Assembly (NCBI GenBank): GCA_012032555.1
Contig: JAAUSR010000012.1
Span: forward strand, 1-64,000
Direction of reading: 5' to 3'
Source of the DNA: Thioploca sp.
Lineage (GTDB): Bacteria > Pseudomonadota > Gammaproteobacteria > Beggiatoales > Beggiatoaceae
DNA length: 64,000 nt
Both the position numbers and the translations under genes were made by a program. Numbering within the stretch: the stretch's first letter is position 1; each line of letters opens with the position of its first letter. Of the stretch, positions 28,021 through 37,409 are shown piece after piece. The notes beneath the pieces were generated by a model that saw only the letters and a list, made by a program, of their open reading frames with translations, had not been told where the DNA came from and ran no database searches.

Positions 28021-28671
28021 TTATTTAAAATAGTTAGGTGGTTTACGTCCGACTAAAGATTCCAAATAGAACAATTCCTGGTCTTGATGTTCTTTCAGGG
28101 TATCAGTCGAAATCTGCGGATCATCTAGGTTATGAGTAATAAAATAAGCTTGATGATGATTTGAACTGACCGATTGAACCCGTTGGTTACCTCGCAAAGT
28201 GATTTCAGTATGACCATAACAAGTACAAAAATAAGTCCCTTTGGGATTCACTTGAATAAATATTCCGGTGCCACGGATACCAATAGCGGCGGTTGGTGGT
28301 TGAATAACCCGGTTACCCTTGCCAAAGACACTCATCAGTGTGCCGTTCAATAATCGCATCGTACTAACCAAAGAACTCTCTTCATCACCGCGTAGCCGTA
28401 ATGTGGATCGTGATCCCAATCGGTAAACATCTTCACCGATAACAAAAATGATTCGACCATTTTCTCCGGTTTTGACGGTATCACCGGGTTTGATCAGCGT
28501 GGTTGAAGTAGCGGTGATATTATTGACCCAAACTTTTCCTTTCACTTCACGGATAATATTGGCATAACTTACCCCCGGTATCAAACCCAATAAACCGGCT
28601 GCTGTCGATAAAGTTAAAAAAACCCGGCGAGTTAAATTGAATTGTTGGTATTCTTTATCTGGGTTGCTCAT
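28021..28671 (-). CDS. FecR-domain protein with Tat-type signal
   Basis: A 216-residue periplasmic protein. The N terminus NLTRRVFLTLSTAAGLLG is a twin-arginine signal (TRRVFL followed by a weakly hydrophobic stretch ending SYA). The FecR domain follows: KGKVWVNN, LIKPGDTVKTGENGRIIFVI, VYRLGSRSTLRLRG, IGIRGTGIFIQVNP, then TYFCTCYGHTEI, a Cys-containing motif seen in non-TonB FecR proteins of proteobacteria. It overlaps the binding-protein gene by 17 bases and precedes yejB, so it is fully embedded in the Yej operon. Its function there is unknown; unlike true FecR it lacks a membrane anchor and sigma-factor partner nearby. Confidence 0.85.
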   Translation of the reverse strand: MSNPDKEYQQFNLTRRVFLTLSTAAGLLGLIPGVSYANIIREVKGKVWVNNITATSTTLIKPGDTVKTGENGRIIFVIGEDVYRLGSRSTLRLRGDEESSLVSTMRLLNGTLMSVFGKGNRVIQPPTAAIGIRGTGIFIQVNPKGTYFCTCYGHTEITLRGNQRVQSVSSNHHQAYFITHNLDDPQISTDTLKEHQDQELFYLESLVGRKPPNYFK

Positions 28672-30466
28672 TTTTTTGCCACCATGTTCTCATTACCCAG
28701 TCTTCTGCTTGATAATATAAAGGTTGTTTAGCGGGTCGACCAAATTTATTCCAATAAGCTATTCGATGACGTCCCGTGTACCAATTCGGGATAACATATT
28801 CACCGGCTAACATCACTCGATCGAGAGCATGTACTGCGGTGACTAGGGCGTGGCGATCCGGGGCATAAATCACTTTGTCAATGAGTGCATCTATCAAGGG
28901 ATTTTTTAAACCAATCAAGTTATTACTACCCTCTTGATCGGCAGAAGAAGAATGCCACATGTTCCGCAATTCATTGCCAGGTGATTGTGATTGCCCAAAA
29001 ATCGTCACGACTAAATCAAAATCAAAAGTATCTTGCCGTCGTTGGTATAAAGCCACATCAACAGTTCGATAATTTAGTTTAATGCCTAACTTGGCTAAAT
29101 TACGCGCAAAAGGCGCTAAAATGCGTTCAAATCCTTTTTGTGCTAACAATGCTTCAAATTCTAACTTAATTCCAGCTTTATTTTGTAATACGTCATTTTG
29201 CAACTGCCAACCGGCTTCAGTCAGTAATTTTTGAGCTTGGCGCAGATTGGCGCGTAACGAATGCGGTGGTTTGGTACTTACCGGTTGCCAAACTTGAGTT
29301 AAAATCGTTTGCGGAAATTGTTCAGGAAATTGTTCACTAAGCGGTTTAAGTAATGCCAACTCGGCTTCACTCGGTAACCCTCGAGCAGCGAGATCACTAT
29401 TGCTGAAATAACTATCGCACCGCTCATATTGATCAAAAAATAAATTTTGGTTAGCCCACTCAAAATCAAAAGCCAGATTAATAGCTTGGCGTACCCGAAT
29501 ATCTTGGAAAATCGGACGACGCAGATTGAAAACAAAACCTTGCATTCCCGCATTATTACTATGCGGTAATTCGGTTTTTTTGATCTCGCCGGAATCAAAT
29601 TTTGGACCGACATAATCTCGTGCCCAAGCTTTGGATTCATAAACAGCCATAAAGTCAAATTCGCCTGATTTCAAGGCTTCTAGAGAAACTTCTCGATCTT
29701 GATAATATTTGAAAGTAATCCGATCAAAATTGTGCATACCTCGACGGGTATTTAAATCTTTAGCCCAGTAATTAGGATTTCGTTTATAAGTGATGTATTT
29801 TCCCATTTGATACTGATCGATGATATAAGTACCACTCGCTAGCAGTGGTTGAGTGACAATGGTGTCAAAAGCTTTACCAGCCACACTGGCTTGCGCAAAA
29901 ACGGGAATTTCGGCTGCAATCAAATGCAGTTCCGGATTTTTTTTAGCGAACCGAAATCGGATACTGCGGTTATCGATAATCTCAGCGGCTTGAATATCGT
30001 TCCAATAAATTCGATATTGGGGGTGAGCTTGCTCACTTTTAAGGGTATCAAACGAAAATTTAACATCGGCAGCCGTCACCGGCGAACCATCAGCAAAACG
30101 CGCCTGCGGATTAAGACGAAAGGTGACTGATAATTCGTCCTGGGCTAACTCAATATCTTCAGCCAATAACCCATACAAGCTAAAAGGTTCATCTTGGCTT
30201 TTTTCCATCAACGTCTCAAATACTAAAGACAGTCCGGTTGCAGCAATACCTTTAAGTAAATACGGATTGAAACTATCAAAATTACCAAATCCAGATAAGA
30301 TTAATTCACCACCTTTAGGCGCATCCGGATTAACATAATTAAAATGTTTAAACCCAGGTTTATAGGCGGGTGTATAACCCAAAGCCGCAGAAGGCGCCGC
30401 TGATACTTCAATCGCTAAACTGCCAATAAAGAGTAAACACCCCGCCAGGAAAGTTAATCTTTCCAT
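28655..30466 (-). CDS. yejA: Peptide-binding protein of ABC importer, YejA-like
   Basis: A 603-residue periplasmic solute-binding protein of family 5. Sec signal peptide 1-23 (ending EVSAAPS). The SBP family 5 pattern is clear: FKHFNYVNPDAPKGGEL, DVKFSFDTLKS, the binding-lobe block TFKYYQDREVSLEALKSGEFD, VRQAINLAFDFEWANQ and WQLQNDVLQNKAG. The length and the FDFEWANQNLFF motif match YejA rather than OppA. It supplies substrate to the YejB/YejE permeases downstream. First gene of the operon. Confidence 0.92.
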   Translation of the reverse strand: MERLTFLAGCLLFIGSLAIEVSAAPSAALGYTPAYKPGFKHFNYVNPDAPKGGELILSGFGNFDSFNPYLLKGIAATGLSLVFETLMEKSQDEPFSLYGLLAEDIELAQDELSVTFRLNPQARFADGSPVTAADVKFSFDTLKSEQAHPQYRIYWNDIQAAEIIDNRSIRFRFAKKNPELHLIAAEIPVFAQASVAGKAFDTIVTQPLLASGTYIIDQYQMGKYITYKRNPNYWAKDLNTRRGMHNFDRITFKYYQDREVSLEALKSGEFDFMAVYESKAWARDYVGPKFDSGEIKKTELPHSNNAGMQGFVFNLRRPIFQDIRVRQAINLAFDFEWANQNLFFDQYERCDSYFSNSDLAARGLPSEAELALLKPLSEQFPEQFPQTILTQVWQPVSTKPPHSLRANLRQAQKLLTEAGWQLQNDVLQNKAGIKLEFEALLAQKGFERILAPFARNLAKLGIKLNYRTVDVALYQRRQDTFDFDLVVTIFGQSQSPGNELRNMWHSSSADQEGSNNLIGLKNPLIDALIDKVIYAPDRHALVTAVHALDRVMLAGEYVIPNWYTGRHRIAYWNKFGRPAKQPLYYQAEDWVMRTWWQKNEQPR

Positions 30467-30491
30467 AAAAACCCCTTAGTTATAAAAACAG

Positions 30492-30812
30492 TTAAAATTG
30501 ATTAGTGAAATTAGTACTTTTAACTTTTCCTTTAAAAAATATAACGTTGGCTTTAGCATCTTCGGTATTCCAAATCATATTAGTACCAGAAAGTTTATCT
30601 AAACCAAATAGAGAACCAATTCCGGTGTCCACATTAACACTAGTTACTTTGGTCGGTTCTCCTAAAATACCAATCACTTCTTCTTCCGTCATACCGGCTT
30701 TAACTCTATTAAAATTAGTATAAGTTAAACGAGGAGTCGTTGCACAACCACTGAGCAGTACAACTATCATGATGAACCCTATTACGGATTGTTTACTGAA
30801 ATTAATTGACAT
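30492..30812 (-). CDS. Small lipoprotein, BamE/SmpA-like fold
   Basis: A 106-residue protein with a lipoprotein signal ending in LLSGC (Cys 23). The mature part has VKAGMTEEEVIGILGEPTKV, the signature of SmpA/BamE-like and DUF3862 lipoproteins, followed by predicted strands (NMIWNTEDAKANVIFFKGKV). BamE itself belongs to the outer-membrane assembly machine, but this is a short divergent member and its role is unknown. It is read toward yejA with a 25-base gap. Confidence 0.75.
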   Translation of the reverse strand: MSINFSKQSVIGFIMIVVLLSGCATTPRLTYTNFNRVKAGMTEEEVIGILGEPTKVTSVNVDTGIGSLFGLDKLSGTNMIWNTEDAKANVIFFKGKVKSTNFTNQF

Positions 30813-31138
30813 AGGTGTTCCTCAAAGGTATCAGAGCCACAGAAAGATGACACTTTATTTATCTTGCTTTAAAGTAAACTACTGTGTCAACTTATTTAGA
30901 TAACTATATGAATTAATTTTAGTATTAAATAATAAAAATAGCTAAACAAATTAACCGGAGTTGAATTCAGTAAACCACTTTAAAGGAAGTCAGACATGCG
31001 GAGCAATGTCCGACCGACATTTGAAATTGAATAGCCGCTATGAAACATCATGTACCTTGACTTCTGAAAGTCGATGCATTATGGTTATCGCTAGCGTACC
31101 TACCCTTGCTTGCTCTGCGTTAACTTTAGGAGGTAATA
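30813..31138. other. Intergenic region with a repeat remnant
   Basis: No gene. AT-rich divergent promoter region on the left. On the right, about 30989-31035, is a remnant of the MITE family: GTCCGACCGACATTTGAAAT is close to the reverse complement of the left half of copy A (9779-9884). Confidence 0.5.
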
Positions 31139-31452
31139 ATGAAAACCACAACCGTCGTGGTTACCAAAGGGCTAGCTCCAGGAAGCCTATTTAAATTAAT
31201 TTTTGTTGGACTGACTTTTAGTTTAGGTTTTATCATTATTTTATGGGGATACTTAGTTTATTTGGTATTTCAGTTATCACCATTAATGAAGAAGTCAAAA
31301 CTGGAATCACCGGATTGCTCTATTCACTTGTGCTGGCACCGGTTTTTACCACACTGTTGTCATTGGTAGTTTGGCTGTACATTTTATTAGGAATTTGGAT
31401 TTATACTCGTTTTCGGTCTCTGACTATTCGTTACCAACCGATTGATGAATAA
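31139..31452 (+). pseudogene. Small two-TM membrane protein, frameshifted
   Basis: A strong Shine-Dalgarno (TTAGGAGGTAATA) precedes ATG 31139. The first frame gives a hydrophobic helix (LFKLIFVGLTFSLGFIIILW), then breaks in the GGGG run at about 31244-31247. Adding one G restores WGILSLFGISVITINEEV and a second helix (VFTTLLSLVVWLYILLGIW) to the stop at 31452. The joined product is about 104 residues with two membrane segments and a basic, cytoplasmic-looking end. I do not recognise a named family. Intact in all but one base, so likely a real gene with an undercall. Confidence 0.65.
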
Positions 31453-31575
31453 CAAGCAAAATATCAAGTCCGAGCTTCATTCAGGCATTCAGGCATTCAA
31501 AGCAATTTATGCTAACTAGCGAGTAATCATAAACTGCTTCAGTAAGACCATTCGCTGGTTTAACCCGAGGAGAAA

Positions 31576-32727
31576 ATGATGTTAAAAAAATGGAACCGCT
31601 TAATAGTGGCAATTTTATTTGTCAGTTATTTATCTACTGGAACAGCTGAAACTCCGTCGACTCAATTTCCCGGTTTACCCCCAAACTTCCAACCCATTAA
31701 AGTGACTGTTTTAGCCTTTAAAATTTTTCCAGGTAGTTTTTGGGATCTGGTCACGCAATTTATGGCAGCGGCTGCGGAAGATTTAAATATGAACCTGGAG
31801 GTTTTAGATGCCAAAGGATATCGTAAACAAATGCTAAACCAAGCTCAAGCGGTGGTAAAGCGTAAAAATCCGCCAGATTATCTAGTTATAGCCAATGTTA
31901 AAGATATTGCTGAAAAAATGATTCAGGCGGCTGATCAAGCGGGTGTTAAAGTATTTCTCATGAATACGGGATTTGATGCCGAGGAACAGAAGCAATTAGG
32001 TAATCCTCGTCAAAAATATCGATACTGGATTGGACAATTCCTTCCAGATGACTATTTAGCCGGATATCAAGCCGCTAAAATGCTAATCGAACAGGCCTTA
32101 CGGTCTGGTGTTACCGCCAATGATGGTAAAGTTCATTTAATGGCTATAGCCGGTGATAGAACTACCCTCGCTTCCACTCAACGACTTGCCGGATTAAAAC
32201 AAGCACTTGCTGAATATTCCAAAGTGGTTATTCACGAAATCACCATTTATGCCCACTGGGAACATGACAAAGCGCAACGCCGAATCTTATTTGATCTAAC
32301 CCAAGATCATCATCCCAACCTCAATGCAATTTGGGCAGCTAATGATTCCATGGCACTTGGTGCCATCGACGCGGTGGTTGCCAATCACCAAATTCCGGGT
32401 AAAGATATTTTCATAACTGGTATGGATTGGATGCCACCTGCACTTCAGGCAGTTAAAGCCGGTACCTTATTAGCTACACTGGGAGGTCATTTTATGGATG
32501 GTGGTTGGGTAATGGTATTGCTTCATGATTATCATTACGGGAAAGATTTCATTCAAGAAACAACCTCGTTTAAGTCACAATTGTTTGCGCTTAACGCTAG
32601 CAATATTGATAATTATCTCAATCGCTTTGGTCAACAAAATTGGCAAAAAATTAATTTTAGGCAATTTTCTAAAATTTATAGTCCTTTAGTTAAATATAAT
32701 TTCAGTGTAGAAAGTGTGATTCAATAG
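31576..32727 (+). CDS. Periplasmic sugar-type substrate-binding protein
   Basis: A 383-residue protein with a signal peptide (1-25) and a Peripla_BP_4/LacI-type two-lobe fold: KVTVLAFKIFPGSFWDLVTQ, DYLVIANVKDIAEKMIQAA, KVFLMNTGFD, GKVHLMAIAGDRTTLASTQR, AIWAANDSMALGAIDAVV and FITGMDWMPPALQAVKAGT. These bind sugars or autoinducer-like ligands. No permease or ATPase gene is adjacent, so it may feed a distant transporter or a sensor kinase. GAGGAG precedes ATG 31576 (ATG 31579 is equally possible). Confidence 0.85.
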   Translation: MMLKKWNRLIVAILFVSYLSTGTAETPSTQFPGLPPNFQPIKVTVLAFKIFPGSFWDLVTQFMAAAAEDLNMNLEVLDAKGYRKQMLNQAQAVVKRKNPPDYLVIANVKDIAEKMIQAADQAGVKVFLMNTGFDAEEQKQLGNPRQKYRYWIGQFLPDDYLAGYQAAKMLIEQALRSGVTANDGKVHLMAIAGDRTTLASTQRLAGLKQALAEYSKVVIHEITIYAHWEHDKAQRRILFDLTQDHHPNLNAIWAANDSMALGAIDAVVANHQIPGKDIFITGMDWMPPALQAVKAGTLLATLGGHFMDGGWVMVLLHDYHYGKDFIQETTSFKSQLFALNASNIDNYLNRFGQQNWQKINFRQFSKIYSPLVKYNFSVESVIQ

Positions 32728-32816
32728 CTCGCGTCGGATGCGTTGGAGGAATGAAGCGCATCAATCAAGTTAGGCGAGACTACCTAAAATACCTCTTTAA
32801 AAAAAAGGAGAAGGTG

Positions 32817-33905
32817 ATGTTTACCTGGCACTGGTTTGCACCAAGTAAACCTAAAAAAGAAGAAATCAATTACCTGCAACTGATATCAAATCTGGCGCAA
32901 GCAGCCAATACCATTGAAATCTTAACGGTCAAATGCGATACCTGTGGTGCCCAAACCACTTTGGAAGGAAACCTCGTTGCTAAAACCTGCGATTTTTGCG
33001 ATAGCCCTCTGATAGCAGGCAAGGGCAATACCTCAATTATTGAGCCGGCATCGATATTAACTTTTAAAGTAACCCAAAATGAAGGCGAGGCAATATTTAA
33101 ATCGTGGATACAAAAACGCTGGTTTGCTCCCAATAACTTGGATAAATATGTTGGTCAGCAAGGAGAATTACGCGGTATATACTTACCCTATTGGGCCTAC
33201 GGTTCAAATACTGTGACCCATTATAAAGGGCAGCGTGGGACAAATTACTACACACAGGAATCCTATACTGATGATAAAGGTGAAAGTTATTCTCGCACTG
33301 TAACTAGAACGAGGTGGAGTCCTTCAAACGGAACAGTAAGATACCTGTTTGAAAATATACTTACTGTTGCAACCAATTCATTACCAAAAAAATCTTTGCG
33401 AAAACTAGAACCTTGGGATTTATCGGCACTCATTCCTTTTGAGCAGAGGTACCTTTCAGATTGTAAAGCAGCAATTTACGGTGTGGAGATACAACCAGGT
33501 TTTAAGAATGCCCAAAAGATTATGCAAAAAGAAATCAATTACCGCATCAAAAGAAATATTGGTGGTGATCATCAACGGATTAACTCGCAAGATACTAATT
33601 ATAATGATATTAAATTTAAACATATCCTTCTGCCTATCTGGTTAATGACCTATCGTTACCACCACAAGGTTTATCGGTTTATGATCAATGGTAGTACCGG
33701 AAAGGCTCATGGCGAAAGACCTTATAGTTGGATTAAAATTACCTTGATTGTTTTGTTGTTAAGCGCTATCGGGTTAGGAGTTACGCAGGCAGCGCCATGG
33801 GCAAATTTATTTTATAACTTATTGATTATTAATAAATTATTTGTGATTAAATTTAGTTTTTTAAATTTAAGGCGTTATAGAAAGTTGCATATGGTGTGCA
33901 GTTAA
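32817..33905 (+). CDS. Zinc-ribbon membrane protein
   Basis: ATG 32817 follows AAAAAGGAGAAGGTG and gives 362 residues. A double-CxxC zinc ribbon lies at about 37-62 (CDTCGAQ and CDFCDSPL). A conserved region of unknown fold follows, with YLPYWAYGSNTVTHYKGQRG and LLPIWLMTYRYHHKVYRFMI near residue 275. A C-terminal membrane helix follows (IKITLIVLLLSAIGLGV), so the zinc ribbon probably faces the cytoplasm. Such proteins are often loosely annotated as TFIIB-type zinc ribbon or PriA-like; there is no helicase domain here. The last 40 residues after the helix are AT-rich and may be altered. Function unknown. Confidence 0.7.
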   Translation: MFTWHWFAPSKPKKEEINYLQLISNLAQAANTIEILTVKCDTCGAQTTLEGNLVAKTCDFCDSPLIAGKGNTSIIEPASILTFKVTQNEGEAIFKSWIQKRWFAPNNLDKYVGQQGELRGIYLPYWAYGSNTVTHYKGQRGTNYYTQESYTDDKGESYSRTVTRTRWSPSNGTVRYLFENILTVATNSLPKKSLRKLEPWDLSALIPFEQRYLSDCKAAIYGVEIQPGFKNAQKIMQKEINYRIKRNIGGDHQRINSQDTNYNDIKFKHILLPIWLMTYRYHHKVYRFMINGSTGKAHGERPYSWIKITLIVLLLSAIGLGVTQAAPWANLFYNLLIINKLFVIKFSFLNLRRYRKLHMVCS

Positions 33906-34120
33906 ATCCAGAATAATTCGTTTTTGCTAAATTTATCATGCGTTTGGCCGTCAATACGGTAATCGCAGGGAATAGGTTTATTGCTGTCACTTCACACTAA
34001 AGTCAACCCGTTAATGCCCATTACCAGTTGGTGGTGCTAGCCAGACCAATGTTGGCAGACGAGTCGTTCCATTCGTTTAACATACGGTTTATCGAGTGTA
34101 GAATCATCCCGTTCTAACAA
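33905..34120 (-). mobile_element. Decayed DDE transposase fragment
   Basis: The minus strand translates as ERDDSTLDKPYVKRMERL, then QHWSG, stop, HHQLVMGINGLTLV, stop, and SNKPIPCDYRID. This matches by eye the catalytic core of IS4/IS701-type transposases, which read DDTTLDKPYAKKME...HWSGKHHRVVKGINL...IPCDYRIYD. Two internal stops and missing ends show a dead remnant. No terminal inverted repeats found. Confidence 0.7.
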
Positions 34121-34424
34121 GCCTCTCTCACCTTTCATTCAGGCTTTCGCTTTTCTCCACAAATCTTCATACTCAAAATAGAGCGCCTTAATTGCGGCAA
34201 TAGCTATGCCCAATAACAGAGAAAAGATGATAATTCCTAACGAGATGAGGTAAACTCCTGAAGTTACTGTCTTAGAAGCCAGGATAGGTCGGACGGAGTG
34301 AAGTCCATCGAATCTTCAATTAATTTCTCAAACACAGTGGGTCTTACTTCGATTTGATTATTATTCTTAAACTGAGAAAATTTTTTCTGAAAATCAAAAT
34401 GACTACTTAAGGAGAATATTATTT
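33906..34424. other. Intergenic region with dead IS and repeat scrap
   Basis: Besides the transposase remnant, 34280-34310 carries TAGGTCGGACGGAGTGAAGT, another piece of the TAGGTCGGAC repeat family. The last 30 bases contain AAGGAGAATATT, the ribosome site of ridA. No intact gene. Confidence 0.5.
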
Positions 34425-34811
34425 ATGGTTCATCAAGTCATTAATACACCTCATGCACCTCAAGCAATAGGTACTTATTCACAAGCAATCAAAGTAGATA
34501 AAACTGTTTATTTATCTGGACAAATTCCTTTAATACCCAGTACGATGACCTTGGTAAGTGGTGATATGGCTAGTCAAATTCGACAAGTCTTTGATAACTT
34601 ACGAGCAGTTGCGCAAGCAGCTGGTGGTGATTTAACTGATGTGGTAAAACTCAATGTGTTTTTAACGGATTTAACCCATTTTACGCTAGTTAACGAGATT
34701 ATGGCTGAATATTTTCAGCCCCCCTATCCCGCTCGAGCAGCGGTTGGTGTAGCTGCTTTGCCTAAAGGTGCTGCCGTAGAAATGGATGCTATTTTAGTCC
34801 TACCAACTTAG
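34425..34811 (+). CDS. ridA: RidA family enamine/imine deaminase
   Basis: RidA hydrolyses reactive 2-aminoacrylate and related enamines formed by PLP enzymes. The 128-residue protein is full length and has [18 protein letters not shown], the family signature near [18 protein letters not shown], and the substrate-binding Arg in [31 protein letters not shown] sits upstream of ATG 34425. It is followed directly by recG, a pairing seen in many proteobacteria. Confidence 0.94.
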   Translation: MVHQVINTPHAPQAIGTYSQAIKVDKTVYLSGQIPLIPSTMTLVSGDMASQIRQVFDNLRAVAQAAGGDLTDVVKLNVFLTDLTHFTLVNEIMAEYFQPPYPARAAVGVAALPKGAAVEMDAILVLPT

Positions 34812-34876
34812 TTATGATAAAGGCATTCAGAAAATTAAGTAACTGCTACGCCAACTCTGAATGCCACCATTTTAGC

Positions 34877-36940
34877 ATGAATTTACCCATTACCCAGTTA
34901 CCCGATGTTAGTACTAGAATAGCCGAACTATTAGCACGGCTTGGTATCCTAACGGTAGAGGACCTATTATTTCACTTACCGTTACGTTATGAGGATCGCA
35001 CTCAAATTAAGCCACTGGCTACGGTTAAAGTGGGACAAACGGTTTTAATTGAGGGCACTATTCAAGCCAGCGAGGTAAAACAAGGTAAGCGACGTTCTTT
35101 AGTTTGTACTTTATCCGATGGTTCAAGCACCATTATTCTGCGTTTTTTTCACTTTTATCCAGCACAACGACACCAATTGCAAGCCGGCGTTCGATTACGT
35201 TGCTTTGGTGAGATTCGGCAAGGTTACTATGGTTTAGAATTGGTGCATCCGCAGTATGAACGTATCAATTATTCGCCGGTTCAAAATCCATTAGCAGATC
35301 ACCTTACTCCTATTTATCCTAGTCATACTCATTTAAATCAAGCGGTTTTTTATACCCTCATTGCACATATTTTAACGACACAAAACATTATTGATTATAT
35401 TCCCACGCGAGTACAACATCAGTTCAAATTATTACCCTTAAAAACCGCATTACAACTTCTGCATCAGCCCCCGCCAACTGTGGCTTTACCCGCATTGCAA
35501 ACGAGTACCCATCCCGCTCGACGACGACTTGCTTTTGAAGAATTACTGGCTCATCATTTGAGTTTATATACTCTCCGTGTTCAAGCCTATCATCGTCAGG
35601 CACCGAGTTTGGATAACCATGGGCAATTAGGACAACAATTATTAGCCCAGTTACCTTTTCAATTAACCGTAGCCCAACAAAAAGTTCATGCTGAAATTAT
35701 GACAGATTTACGTGCAACTCATCCCATGCAACGATTAGTACAAGGTGATGTGGGTTCTGGTAAAACTATCGTCGCGGCGCTGAGTGCTTTACAGGCGATT
35801 GAATCCGGTTATCAGGTCGCCGTTATGGCACCAACTGAATTACTTTCTGAACAACATATGCGTACCTTTAACCAATGGTTACAGCCTTTAGCCATTGAAA
35901 TTGTTTGGCTAACTGGCAGCCTAACTAAAAAGAAACGCGATCAAGCTTTAGCTAACTTGGCTAGTGGACAAGCCGTATTAGCTATTGGCACTCATGCCTT
36001 GTTTCAAAAAGAAGTTGAATTTGCACGTTTAGGTTTAGTCATTATCGATGAACAACACCGTTTTGGTGTTCATCAACGATTAGCTTTACGCAATAAAGGC
36101 AATGCTAGTGGTTATTATCCTCATCAGTTGATAATGACTGCTACCCCTATTCCTAGAACCTTAGCGATGACGGCTTATGCTGACTTAGATACTTCTATTA
36201 TTGATGAATTACCGCCAGGTCGGACCCCAGTCAATACCGCAATCATTCCCAATACCCGTCGCGAAGAAGTGGTTGAACGGATTCGCTATGCGTGTCAACA
36301 AGAAGGTCGTCAAGCTTATTGGGTTTGCACCTTAATCGAAGAATCTGAAGTTTTACAATATCAAGCGGCAAAAGATACCGCCGAACAATTGTATCGAGTA
36401 TTACCACAGTTACAGATTGGAATTATTCATGGTCGGATCAAAGCTAAAGAAAAAGAAGAAGTCATGGCTCAATTTCAGCAAGGACAAATTGATCTACTCG
36501 TTGCTACCACAGTGATTGAAGTGGGTGTCGATGTACCGAACGCGAGTTTAATGATTATTGAAAATGCCGAACGGTTAGGTTTGGCTCAACTTCATCAACT
36601 CCGCGGTCGGGTTGGCAGAGGTGTATTACCCAGTTATTGTGTATTACTTTACCAACCACCGCTAAGTAACATCGCTAAATCTCGCCTAGCGACCATCCGT
36701 GATACCCATGATGGTTTTGCGATTGCGCAAAAAGATCTAGAAATCCGCGGGCCGGGCGAAGTACTAGGAACCCGTCAAACTGGCACGATGAATTTACGAA
36801 TTGCTGATTTACAACGGGATCAAGATTTATTTAGCGACATTATTCAAGCCGGTAAAATTTTAGTTAACGAATATCCTGAACATTGTCAGCATCTCATTCA
36901 ACGTTGGGTAAAAGCTGGATTGCATTACGGAGAAGTTTAA
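34877..36940 (+). CDS. recG: ATP-dependent DNA helicase RecG
   Basis: RecG remodels stalled forks and branch-migrates Holliday junctions. The 687-residue protein has the N-terminal wedge domain (LARLGILTVEDLLFHLPLRY, then an OB fold), Walker A GDVGSGKTIVAA, the DEQH box IIDEQHRFGVHQR, TATPIPRTLAMTA, and motifs V-VI TTVIEVGVDVPNAS and QLRGRVGRG. ATG 34877 (MNLPITQLPDV) fits the family start; an earlier in-frame ATG at 34814 would add 21 unrelated residues. Neither has a clear ribosome site, suggesting coupling to ridA. Confidence 0.95.
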   Translation: MNLPITQLPDVSTRIAELLARLGILTVEDLLFHLPLRYEDRTQIKPLATVKVGQTVLIEGTIQASEVKQGKRRSLVCTLSDGSSTIILRFFHFYPAQRHQLQAGVRLRCFGEIRQGYYGLELVHPQYERINYSPVQNPLADHLTPIYPSHTHLNQAVFYTLIAHILTTQNIIDYIPTRVQHQFKLLPLKTALQLLHQPPPTVALPALQTSTHPARRRLAFEELLAHHLSLYTLRVQAYHRQAPSLDNHGQLGQQLLAQLPFQLTVAQQKVHAEIMTDLRATHPMQRLVQGDVGSGKTIVAALSALQAIESGYQVAVMAPTELLSEQHMRTFNQWLQPLAIEIVWLTGSLTKKKRDQALANLASGQAVLAIGTHALFQKEVEFARLGLVIIDEQHRFGVHQRLALRNKGNASGYYPHQLIMTATPIPRTLAMTAYADLDTSIIDELPPGRTPVNTAIIPNTRREEVVERIRYACQQEGRQAYWVCTLIEESEVLQYQAAKDTAEQLYRVLPQLQIGIIHGRIKAKEKEEVMAQFQQGQIDLLVATTVIEVGVDVPNASLMIIENAERLGLAQLHQLRGRVGRGVLPSYCVLLYQPPLSNIAKSRLATIRDTHDGFAIAQKDLEIRGPGEVLGTRQTGTMNLRIADLQRDQDLFSDIIQAGKILVNEYPEHCQHLIQRWVKAGLHYGEV

Positions 36941-37016
36941 TGTTACTTTTTAGAGCACTGTTGTCGTTTACAGTAATAATTGAATTTCATGACGATAATT
37001 GGAGAAAAATTCGCTT

Positions 37017-37409
37017 ATGTATTATTTTGATGTCAAACTCAATGATAATTTTGATAATGCGGTCAAACGCGTTACCGAGGCATTACAGCAACAAAAATTT
37101 GGTATCTTAAATGAAATTAACGTTGATGCTGTTCTCAAGAACAAACTCGAAATCAACATACCACGCTATCGTATTTTGCATGCCTGTAATCCGGCTTTTG
37201 CACACCGTCTCATTAGTCTGGATCCGGCAGTTGGCGTACTCTTACCTTGCAATGTACTAGTTCGTGAAGAATCAGATAATACAACCACCGTTGTTTTTAT
37301 GGATCCCACTTCGGTTTTTGGCTTAACCCAAAATCAAGAAGTTATACGCACTATTGAGGAGGCTAAAACATTATTGATGCAGGTACGTGATCATTTAGCT
37401 ACCCGCTAA
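37017..37409 (+). CDS. DUF302 domain protein
   Basis: A 130-residue soluble protein filled by a DUF302 domain (YYFDVKLNDNFDNAVKRVTEAL, then FGILNEINV, YRILHACNPAFAHRLI, VGVLLPCNVLVREE and VVFMDPTSVFGL). DUF302 proteins form alpha/beta dimers of unknown role, sometimes next to sulfur or redox genes. ATG 37017 has TTGGAG upstream; an in-frame start at 36999 is weaker. Separate from recG by 76 bases. Confidence 0.88.
   Translation: MYYFDVKLNDNFDNAVKRVTEALQQQKFGILNEINVDAVLKNKLEINIPRYRILHACNPAFAHRLISLDPAVGVLLPCNVLVREESDNTTTVVFMDPTSVFGLTQNQEVIRTIEEAKTLLMQVRDHLATR

Noticed and set aside
30961-31194. 77-residue plus-strand ORF
   Set aside because: It is built from a MITE remnant and overlaps the well-supported small membrane gene start in another frame.
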